Shown piece after piece: positions 1 through 4,622 of a stretch of 5,122 nucleotides of DNA. Under the pieces are notes generated by a model. The model saw nothing but the letters and a program-made list of their open reading frames with translations. It ran no database searches and was not told the origin of the DNA. Both the position numbers and the translations under genes were made by a program. Position 1 is the stretch's first letter. Every line of letters begins with the position of its first letter. The DNA comes from Candidatus Peribacteraceae bacterium (GTDB taxonomy: Bacteria; Patescibacteriota; Gracilibacteria; Peribacterales; Peribacteraceae), in NCBI GenBank assembly GCA_018061525.1, contig JAGOUB010000073.1, positions 1 to 5,122 of the forward strand, read 5' to 3'.

Positions 1-2601
1 GAGCATGACGACGGCATAGAAGGCGGCGGTGGAGACGAGCGTGCGTAGCATGGAGCGGGTGACAATCGACTCGTCACGACGCTTGGGCGGCATGAGCATG
101 AGCGCCTTGCGCGGCGGCTCGGAGCAGAGCGCCAGCGCGGCGAAGGTATCCATGATCACGTTGATCCAGAGGAACTGCAGCACCGTGAACGGCGCGCGGA
201 AGCCCAGGAACGGAGCAATCAGCGTGATGCCCAGCGCGCTCAGGTTGATGGTGAGCTGGAACATGATGAACCGCTGGATGTTCTCGTAGAGCGCGCGGCC
301 CCAGAAGACGGCCTTCACGATGGTGGCGAAGGAGTCGTCGAGGAGCACGAGCTTGCTGGCCTCCTTGGAGACCTCGGTGCCGGCAATGCCCATGGCCAGG
401 CCGACGTCGGCCTGCTTGAGCGCGGGCGCGTCGTTGGTGCCGTCGCCCGTCACCGCCACCACCTCGGCGCGGGCTTGGTGGAGCTTCACCATGCGGAGCT
501 TATCGAGCGGCTGGGCGCGGGCGAGGATGCGCAGCTTGGGGAGAATCGCCGTCAGTTCCTCGTCGGACATGGCGTTGAACTCGGCGCTGGTGAGCACGAT
601 GGAGTCGGCGTCCTCCAGCAGGCCGATCTCGCGGCCGATGGCGCGGGCGGTATCGATGGTGTCGCCCGTGATCATCTGCACCTTGATGCCGGCGCGGCGG
701 CACTCGGCGATGGCGTCGTAGACCTCGGGGCGCAGCGGGTCGCGGATGGCCGCGAAGCCGACGTACGTGAGGTTGCTCTCCAGCTGGTCGCGCTGGCTGC
801 GCAGACTGGCGGCGTCCACCTTGCCCGGCAGCAGCGCCACCGCGAAGGCGAGCGTGCGCATAGCCTGGCCGGCGGCATCGTGGAGCATGGCCTCGGTGGC
901 TTGGCGCGACTCGGCGTCCCAGGGCTGCACGGTGCCGTCCTCGGCCATGACGTGCGTGCACGAGGCGATAATGCGCTCGGGCGCGCCCTTGCAGAGCACG
1001 GCCGCGCGGCCGTCCCACTCCACCACCGTCGTCATGCGTTTGCGATCGGACGAGAACGGGAACACGGCCAGCGCCGGGAAGCGCAGGCGCAGGTCGCCGT
1101 AGGCCGCGCCACGCTCGCCGATCCAGCGCAGCAGCGCGCCCTCGGTGGAGCTGCCGACCACGACCGTCTTGCCTTCCTTCTCTTCCAAGTAGGCCGTCGA
1201 GTCCACAGCCGAGACGAGACCGATCCACTCGGTGGCGGTGAGCGCCTCGAAGCCCTTATCGCCGGGCACGGCCGTGGCCTTGGCGTCGGTCAGCCAGTGG
1301 CCGTCGATCGCCAGCTTCTCCAGCGACATGCGGTTCTGGGTGAGCGTGCCGGTTTTATCGGTGCAGATGATGGTCGTGGAGCCGACCGTCTCGCAGGCCA
1401 CGAGCTGGCGGACGAGGCAGTTGCTGCGCGTGATCTTGCGCATGGCCAGCGCCAACGAGACCGTCACGCTCATGGGCAGGCCCTCGGGCACGGCCACCAC
1501 CACGATCACCACCATGTAGACGAAGTATTCCAGGAGGAGCGAGAGGTTCTGGAACCAGACCGCGCCAGCGTCGGCGCCCTCGGCCGGCAGCGCCAGGTCG
1601 CCGCGGAGGATGCCGCCGACCACGAGCACCACGAAGACGATGGCGGCCGCGGCGTAGCCCGCGCGGCTGATGAGGCGCGCCAGGCCCTCTAGCTTGCGCT
1701 GCAGCGGCGTGGGCTCCTTGCTGATGGAGAGCTTGTCGCGCACGCGGCCGCCGGCCTCGCCGACGCCGTCATCCCCTGCCAGCTTGCGCGCGATCACGCC
1801 GAATTCGGTGGCGTCTCCCACCTCGGTCACAAGCATGCGGCCGATGCCTTCCACCACGTACGTGCCGCGGTAGAGGCAATCGATCTCGCCGGGTCCGCCG
1901 GCGGCCTTATCGGCTTCGGCGGGCAGCTTGGCCGAGGGCTCGGACTCGCCGTTCATGAGCGATTGGTCCAGGTTGAGTTCGGTCGCCTCCAGCACGCGGC
2001 CGTCGGCCGGCACCTCGTCGCCGGTGCCGAGCAGGACGATATCGCCCACCGCCACCTCGTGCGCCGGGATCGTGGTCTGGATGCCGCCGCGCACCACCTT
2101 CACGGCCGGGGGCTCCTTGCCCTCGTTGAGCAGCTCGAACTCGCGGTCGCTCTTATATTCACTCAGGAAGGCCACGCCCGTGGCGAGCAGCACCGCCACC
2201 ATCACCGCCAAGCCTTCAAAGAGGAGATGGCCAAGCATCAGGCCCGCGACGAGCAGCGCCATCGCGAAGCCGAGGAACGCGAACACCAGCCAGCGCCCGC
2301 GGCGCATGAGCAGGATGCCGCCGAACACCACCGCCATCGCCGCCACGAAGCCAAGCGGCAGCACGTAGCCGGCGCCCATCTTGAACAGGTCCACCGTCAT
2401 GGAAATGAGCGAGGCCGAGAGCAGGATGCGGATGATCGGATCCTCGAACTTGGCGACGAACTTCGACCAAGCCGACTCTTTGGGGAGCGGCGTCAGCGTG
2501 TTCCGGCCGTGGCGTTCATGGCTCTCTGCGGCCTGTGCGGCCGTGAGCCCGCCGCCGGGAGCGTGCGGGAAGAGAGCGAGGGTTTCGAAGACGGTGCGCA
2601 T
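1..2601 (-). CDS. P2B (PMCA-like) Ca2+-transporting P-type ATPase, C-terminus beyond window
   Basis: The gene is open from ATG at 2601 to the left edge (867 codons, no stop). It should be an inner-membrane pump that exports Ca2+ using ATP. Visible landmarks, in order: an N-terminal cation-ATPase segment (GLT...RHGRNTL, residues 18-35), M1 (about 57-72), two extra hydrophobic stretches (about 78-99 and 104-125), M2 (about 129-147), an actuator loop with NGES at 217-220 where TGES is usual, M4 AVPEGLP with P372 and E373, the phosphorylated Asp415 in DKTGTLT, KGAPE from K538 in the nucleotide domain, TGD at 645-647, TGDGTNDAP from T718, M5 with N786, and M6 with N814 and D818. The PEGLP-to-DKTGT stretch (LVRQL.ACETVG) and the M5/M6 wording match PMCA (P2B) rather than SERCA. 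M5 lacks the SERCA acidic residue, which predicts one Ca2+ site. The final M8-M10 helices are outside the window. An in-frame ATG at 2658 exists but lies on the terminator T-tract, so 2601 is preferred. Third positions are nearly all G or C. Confidence 0.95.
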   Translation of the reverse strand, partial: MRTVFETLALFPHAPGGGLTAAQAAESHERHGRNTLTPLPKESAWSKFVAKFEDPIIRILLSASLISMTVDLFKMGAGYVLPLGFVAAMAVVFGGILLMRRGRWLVFAFLGFAMALLVAGLMLGHLLFEGLAVMVAVLLATGVAFLSEYKSDREFELLNEGKEPPAVKVVRGGIQTTIPAHEVAVGDIVLLGTGDEVPADGRVLEATELNLDQSLMNGESEPSAKLPAEADKAAGGPGEIDCLYRGTYVVEGIGRMLVTEVGDATEFGVIARKLAGDDGVGEAGGRVRDKLSISKEPTPLQRKLEGLARLISRAGYAAAAIVFVVLVVGGILRGDLALPAEGADAGAVWFQNLSLLLEYFVYMVVIVVVAVPEGLPMSVTVSLALAMRKITRSNCLVRQLVACETVGSTTIICTDKTGTLTQNRMSLEKLAIDGHWLTDAKATAVPGDKGFEALTATEWIGLVSAVDSTAYLEEKEGKTVVVGSSTEGALLRWIGERGAAYGDLRLRFPALAVFPFSSDRKRMTTVVEWDGRAAVLCKGAPERIIASCTHVMAEDGTVQPWDAESRQATEAMLHDAAGQAMRTLAFAVALLPGKVDAASLRSQRDQLESNLTYVGFAAIRDPLRPEVYDAIAECRRAGIKVQMITGDTIDTARAIGREIGLLEDADSIVLTSAEFNAMSDEELTAILPKLRILARAQPLDKLRMVKLHQARAEVVAVTGDGTNDAPALKQADVGLAMGIAGTEVSKEASKLVLLDDSFATIVKAVFWGRALYENIQRFIMFQLTINLSALGITLIAPFLGFRAPFTVLQFLWINVIMDTFAALALCSEPPRKALMLMPPKRRDESIVTRSMLRTLVSTAAFYAVVML

Positions 2602-2610
2602 GGTGGGCGC

Positions 2611-2616
2611 AGTATA
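2611..2616 (-). promoter_or_regulatory. Candidate -10 box of the ATPase gene
   Basis: TATACT on the minus strand ends 9 nt before the ATG at 2601, so initiation about 7 nt downstream would give an almost leaderless mRNA. No Shine-Dalgarno sequence precedes the ATG. The -35 position at 17 nt spacing (ACACAC) is poor. A second -10-like hexamer, TATATT, lies at 2645-2650, also with a weak -35. The assignment is an inference. Confidence 0.4.
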
Positions 2617-2656
2617 AGCAAGGACAGGCCAGAGTGTGTATGTGAATATACGCTTC

Positions 2657-2687
2657 ATAAAAATGACCCACACCGAGGGGGTGGGTC
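2657..2687 (-). terminator. Rho-independent terminator of the 2722-2925 gene
   Basis: On the minus strand a perfect 7-bp stem (GACCCAC/GTGGGTC, arms 2681-2687 and 2665-2671, 9-nt loop) is followed at once by ATTTTTAT. It lies 34 nt after the stop codon of the upstream small gene and before the ATPase start, so the ATPase needs its own promoter. Confidence 0.8.
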
Positions 2688-2721
2688 GAGAGCAGCTCAG
2701 TCAGATTAGTCATCACCAGGT

Positions 2722-2925
2722 TTAGTAACGGGGCGGGAAGTCCATACCCGTCACTTCGTTGATATGCCGCCGCACTTCGGCGCGGTTGTAGCTGTACTCA
2801 TCATCTTCCTTAATCGAGAGGATCGTCCCATCCGCCGCCACATGGTAGTGGTCGGTATGGATGTTATCTCGTCCCGGAATGGGGTACAGATAGGTCCCGT
2901 CACTCAGCTCGATCGGATCTGGCAA
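2722..2925 (-). CDS. Small uncharacterised protein, TTG start
   Basis: This 67-residue protein matches no family I recognise. It starts at TTG 2925, ends with TAA at 2722-2724 and is followed by a clear terminator. The reading frame stays open upstream to a TGA at 2974-2976 but holds no ATG or GTG. A 12-nt Shine-Dalgarno match ends a few bases before the TTG, so this start is well supported. The protein is soluble and polar. It has two short DGT turns (residues 9-11 and 32-34), each followed by alternating hydrophobic residues that look like beta hairpins. It also has a histidine-rich stretch with H23, H26 and H28, an acidic patch EDDE at 40-43, a probable helix at 48-58 and a C-terminal FPPRY. 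There is no signal peptide or membrane segment. It is divergent from the pentapeptide-repeat gene and shares a control region with it. Codon use is less GC-biased than in the ATPase. Confidence 0.75.
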   Translation of the reverse strand: MPDPIELSDGTYLYPIPGRDNIHTDHYHVAADGTILSIKEDDEYSYNRAEVRRHINEVTGMDFPPRY

Positions 2926-2931
2926 CTCGTC

Positions 2932-2943
2932 ATCACCTCCTTT
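2932..2943 (-). promoter_or_regulatory. Exceptionally strong Shine-Dalgarno sequence
   Basis: AAAGGAGGTGAT on the minus strand is fully complementary to the usual 16S rRNA 3' tail. Its GGAGG core ends 10 nt before the TTG at 2925, which fixes the start of the small gene. A competing ATG at 2931-2933 overlaps it but opens only a 9-codon frame ending at 2904-2906. Confidence 0.85.
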
Positions 2944-2977
2944 CTCCTCGGATTCATTTTCAAAGAACCGCTCTCAT

Positions 2978-2995
2978 CCAAATCCTAGGATTTGG
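2978..2995. promoter_or_regulatory. Perfect 18-bp palindrome, likely operator
   Basis: CCAAATCCTAGGATTTGG equals its own reverse complement. It sits between divergent genes, just upstream of the predicted plus-strand -35 box (2997-3002) and at the predicted start of the minus-strand transcript. A homodimeric regulator binding here could control both genes. It could also form a 7-bp RNA hairpin with a CUAG loop in the leader of the minus-strand gene. A half-site-like ATCCAAAT recurs at 3339-3346. The palindrome is seen directly; the operator role is inferred. Confidence 0.6.
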
Positions 2996-2996
2996 C

Positions 2997-3024
2997 TTGC
3001 AATGATCTCCTTCATCTCTAAAAT
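2997..3024 (+). promoter_or_regulatory. Promoter of the pentapeptide-repeat gene
   Basis: TTGCAA (2997-3002) and TAAAAT (3019-3024) are separated by 16 bp. The -10 box ends 8 nt before ATG 3033, so transcription would begin at or within a few bases of the start codon. It overlaps the opposing promoter at 3002-3030. Confidence 0.5.
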
Positions 3025-3030
3025 TGTCAA
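3002..3030 (-). promoter_or_regulatory. Promoter of the 2722-2925 gene
   Basis: On the minus strand a consensus TTGACA (3025-3030) lies 17 bp upstream of GATCAT (3002-3007, four of six matches to TATAAT). Initiation would fall near 2995, the edge of the palindrome, giving a leader of about 70 nt that contains the Shine-Dalgarno sequence. Confidence 0.5.
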
Positions 3031-3032
3031 TT

Positions 3033-3332
3033 ATGGTTAACCTCGATACCGCACTCAATGATTCTGAAATCACTGGCACCTTCCAGGGAGATCAGTCCGT
3101 CTTAGATTTCCATTGGAAAAATAAGAACTTTCACGAGGCAAAGATCATCGGCGGCAGCCTGTCCGGATCTCGCTTCGAAGATTGCTCTTTTACGAATGTT
3201 CTCTTCGAGAATGTCGCACTCGACCATGTCGATTTCCTCCGTTGCTCTTTCGATCAATGCCAATTGATCCACTGCGCGAGAGAGGGCATGGAGGTGAAAA
3301 ATTGCACTGGTGAGCCGATAATCATCGGCTAA
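3033..3332 (+). CDS. Small acidic pentapeptide-repeat protein
   Basis: This 99-residue protein folds, by family knowledge, as a right-handed quadrilateral beta helix. A large hydrophobic residue recurs exactly every fifth position: F33, I38, L43, F48, F53, F58, L63, F68, F73 and L78, with V88 in phase. Two residues earlier are small or aliphatic residues, including Cys51, Cys71, Cys76, Cys81 and Cys91. That is about three turns, roughly half the size of Qnr or MfpA gyrase mimics. I count 15 acidic against 7 basic residues, so DNA mimicry is possible but unproven. There is no signal peptide. ATG 3033 is chosen; TTG 3024 is in frame but lies inside the promoter -10 region. No Shine-Dalgarno sequence is visible. 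The gene ends in tandem stops (TAATAA) and converges on the Nudix gene. The function is unknown. Confidence 0.85.
   Translation: MVNLDTALNDSEITGTFQGDQSVLDFHWKNKNFHEAKIIGGSLSGSRFEDCSFTNVLFENVALDHVDFLRCSFDQCQLIHCAREGMEVKNCTGEPIIIG
3313..3330. terminator. Hairpin between convergent genes, without a U-tract
   Basis: AGCCGAT and ATCGGCT form a perfect 7-bp stem around a 4-nt loop. It covers the last codons of the pentapeptide gene and the first base of its stop codon, and lies about 40 nt downstream of the convergent Nudix stop. Neither strand has a following T-run, so it is a weak terminator or a 3'-end stabiliser at best. Confidence 0.35.
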
Positions 3333-3368
3333 TAATCGATCCAAATTCTTGCCCTGTTCCGCAACAAT

Positions 3369-3845
3369 TCAGATGGAATGCCGCAGATCTTTGAGAGCAA
3401 TAACTGCTGTTTTCAGCTGTTCGCGACTGAGGCCAGCGTGGTAATCAGCAACGAACCAGTCGCGGATTTCCAACGGATAAATGAGCATCTCAGATAATCG
3501 ATCGATCTCGCACCAAAACGGCTCATACAACTCACCAGGGTTCGCACGCATGGATTCCATCTCATTGCCTTGGCCAAGTTGCGGATGGCCGGAAATATAC
3601 CGGCAAAGGTAGAACCAATGCTCCGAGCTATCGTCGTACACATGATGATAGAGAGGCCATTCGATCTGCACCGCCAACGATGCCTCCTCTCGTACCTCAC
3701 GTACTACCGCATCTTCAACGGACTCATTAGCCTCTACGCCACCACCCGGAAAAACATAATATTCCCGCCCCTGACTCACACGGCGCATCAGTAAAATAGA
3801 ACCGTGATCAACGACCATCGCGACGGCACGAATCTTGGGCATCAT
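3369..3845 (-). CDS. Nudix hydrolase
   Basis: This 158-residue protein should hydrolyse a nucleoside diphosphate linked to another group, in the cytoplasm and with Mg2+. The Nudix box runs from G35 to L57: G35, E41, R49, E50 and the metal-ligand pair E53/E54 are all in register (G-x5-E-x7-RE-U-x-EE). The usual Gly near the end of the box is Ser56. The box follows the FPGGG turn at 32-36, and length and fold order are normal for a stand-alone Nudix domain. The C-terminal half (W110, YPLEIRDWF at 122-130) is not diagnostic, so I name no substrate; ADP-ribose-type or oxidised-nucleotide substrates are both possible. Two consecutive ATG codons (3845, 3842) could start it. No Shine-Dalgarno sequence precedes them, and the start lies 12 nt after the tRNA-Ala 3' end, which suggests cotranscription. 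Confidence 0.92.
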   Translation of the reverse strand: MMPKIRAVAMVVDHGSILLMRRVSQGREYYVFPGGGVEANESVEDAVVREVREEASLAVQIEWPLYHHVYDDSSEHWFYLCRYISGHPQLGQGNEMESMRANPGELYEPFWCEIDRLSEMLIYPLEIRDWFVADYHAGLSREQLKTAVIALKDLRHSI

Positions 3846-3857
3846 CTTTGGAGGTAA

Positions 3858-3933
3858 TGGTGGAGCTGAGGGGGTTCAAACCCCTGACCCCCTGATTGCA
3901 AATCAGGTGCTCTATCAACTGAGCTACAGCCCC
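3858..3933 (-). tRNA. tRNA-Ala (anticodon UGC), CCA encoded
   Basis: This is a 76-nt cloverleaf with a GGGGCTG/CAGCTCC acceptor stem containing G3-U70, the classic alanine identity pair. It has A73 and an encoded CCA (3858-3860). The D-stem is GCTC/GAGC, the anticodon stem CCTGA/TCAGG encloses loop TTTGCAA (anticodon UGC), and the T-stem is AGGGG/CCCCT. U8, A14, G15-C48, G18, U54, U55 and A58 are standard. Position 19 is A instead of G and position 56 is T instead of C, so the tertiary G19-C56 pair appears as A19-U56. A gene-length protein start follows 12 nt downstream. A convincing promoter was not found; TACTCT at 3943-3948 is a weak -10 candidate. Confidence 0.96.
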
Positions 3934-4035
3934 ACTGATCCGAGAGTAACCGAAGATCGCCCCCGGCGCACCATCCGGACTTTGCCTGCGGAGGGGCGCG
4001 CGCCGGCCGGGGGTGAAGGGGCACGAAGTACACAG

Positions 4036-4049
4036 CCTCCTTCGGGAGG
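4036..4049 (+). other. Hairpin with UUCG tetraloop
   Basis: CCTCC and GGAGG pair around TTCG, giving the hyperstable C(UUCG)G tetraloop if the plus strand is transcribed. The minus-strand version has a CGAA loop. No T-run follows on either strand, so it is not a typical terminator. Confidence 0.45.
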
Positions 4050-4103
4050 GCGTCATAACCAAGCAGAACCATGGAGAGGGGCTCGGCGCGCCAGCGTTTT
4101 GGC

Positions 4104-4142
4104 GCCACCTTTTGCGCGCCTACAAAAGGTGGCAAACCAAAT
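4104..4142. repeat. Inverted repeat, 11-bp perfect stem (repeat copy B)
   Basis: GCCACCTTTTG (4104-4114) and CAAAAGGTGGC (4123-4133) are exact reverse complements around an 8-nt loop, followed by AAACCAAAT. The part from 4109 to 4142 resembles 4164-4196 in order and sequence (CTTTT, GCGC, CAAAAG, AACCAAAT). No U-tract follows the stem, so its role as terminator of csaA is uncertain. Confidence 0.6.
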
Positions 4143-4163
4143 GAATGGCACAACTCAGAGGAG

Positions 4164-4196
4164 CTTTTAGCGCATTGCCAAAAGTACCAACCAAAT
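4164..4196. repeat. Imperfect inverted repeat (repeat copy A) at the csaA 3' end
   Basis: On the minus strand CTTTTGGC and GCTAAAAG form an 8-bp stem with one G-U pair around AATGC. The unit shares its CTTTT-GCGC-CAAAAG-AACCAAAT order with 4109-4142, so the two look like diverged tandem copies. Its edge touches the csaA stop codon (4196-4198). Confidence 0.45.
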
Positions 4197-4525
4197 CAAT
4201 ACAACCGACCTCCGACAGGAATCTCCCGATCCACCCCCAACAACACCGTATTCCCTTCTGCATCCGGAAAACCCAATGTGAGAACCTCTGACTGATGTTT
4301 CCCAATCTGCCTTGGCGGAAAATTCACGACACACCCCACCAACCGCCCCACAATCTCTACTCCATACAACGGCGCCAACCGCGCCAACGACTTCTTCACT
4401 CCTACTTCAGGACCAAGATCCACAGACAACACATGAGTGGAATACTTTCCCTCCGGAAACGGCTCGACGGAAAGAACCCGCCCGATGCGGATGTCGATCT
4501 TCTCAAAGTCTTCGATGGTGGCCAT
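4196..4525 (-). CDS. csaA: CsaA-like tRNA-binding protein
   Basis: This 109-residue protein is essentially one tRNA-binding OB-fold domain, the length of Bacillus subtilis CsaA. It begins with the family signature IEDFEKIDIRIGRV (residues 4-17) and contains VNFPPRQIG (67-75) followed by SEVLTLG (79-85), the most conserved CsaA block. It ends with VLLGVDREIPVGGRLY-type residues closing the barrel. CsaA dimers are reported to bind tRNA and to have chaperone or export-related activity; which applies here is unknown. The related domain also occurs in MetRS C-termini and Arc1p-like proteins, but the stand-alone length favours CsaA. ATG 4525 begins 9 nt after the tRNA-Cys 3' end, with no Shine-Dalgarno sequence, so translation may depend on tRNA 3' processing. 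Alternative upstream codons lie inside the tRNA and are unlikely. Confidence 0.93.
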   Translation of the reverse strand: MATIEDFEKIDIRIGRVLSVEPFPEGKYSTHVLSVDLGPEVGVKKSLARLAPLYGVEIVGRLVGCVVNFPPRQIGKHQSEVLTLGFPDAEGNTVLLGVDREIPVGGRLY

Positions 4526-4534
4526 AGAGGAGAA

Positions 4535-4609
4535 TGGAGGTGCTGGCGGGAATCGCACCCGCGAATGAGGGTTTTGCAGACCCTTGCCTTACTACTTGGC
4601 TACAGCACC
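4535..4609 (-). tRNA. tRNA-Cys (anticodon GCA), CCA encoded
   Basis: This is a 75-nt cloverleaf with acceptor GGTGCTG/CAGCACC, U73 (the cysteine identity base) and an encoded CCA (4535-4537). The anticodon stem AGGGT/ACCCT encloses loop CTGCAAA (anticodon GCA), and the T-stem is GCGGG/CCCGC. U8-A14, G15-C48, G19, C56, U54 and A58 are standard, and A13 opposite A22 is common in tRNA-Cys. Position 18 is A instead of G and position 55 is G instead of T, so the usual G18-pseudouridine55 contact is replaced by A18 opposite G55. The csaA start follows 9 nt downstream on the same strand. Confidence 0.95.
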
Positions 4610-4622
4610 GGAAAGCGGACGC

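Larger units (their letters stand above)
3934..4195. other. Structured 262-nt spacer without a credible gene
   Basis: Between the csaA stop and tRNA-Ala I see no protein gene. The stretch holds a very GC-rich section (about 3957-4020) with a possible 7-bp stem between CCGGCGC at 3963-3969 and GCGCCGG at 4000-4006. It also holds a C(TTCG)G hairpin at 4036-4049 and two related hairpins at 4104-4196. On the minus strand it could be the long leader of the tRNA-Ala transcript, a csaA 3' region or a small RNA. None of these can be settled from sequence alone. Confidence 0.5.

Noticed and set aside
475..1692. Long plus-strand open frame (405 codons)
   Set aside because: It is antisense to the catalytic core of the ATPase, whose motifs are unmistakable. 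Its His/Arg/Ala/Gly-rich translation is typical of a GC-rich shadow frame.
2602..2658. In-frame ATG at 2658 extending the ATPase by 19 residues
   Set aside because: The codon lies on the T-tract of the terminator and upstream of the -10 candidate TATACT. The family N-terminus fits the 2601 start.
1963..2709. Plus-strand open frame of 248 codons rich in His, Arg and Glu
   Set aside because: It is antisense to the ATPase N-terminal half and runs across its promoter and the terminator. It has no domain and no ribosome site.
2516..2716. Minus-strand frame of 66 codons across the terminator and ATPase start
   Set aside because: It would read through the terminator hairpin and overlap the ATPase out of frame, and it begins at GTG without a proper ribosome site.
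3842..4153. Minus-strand frame of 103 codons covering the spacer and tRNA-Ala
   Set aside because: Its C-terminal part is merely a translation of the tRNA gene, a well-known annotation artefact, and it overlaps the Nudix start.
3934..4195. RNase P RNA or another large housekeeping RNA on the minus strand
   Set aside because: Only one short core-like fragment is present. The spacer is too short, and the other conserved elements are not seen.
3858..4609. Genomic island with tRNA attachment sites
   Set aside because: No integrase gene and no duplicated tRNA 3' end are visible in the window.
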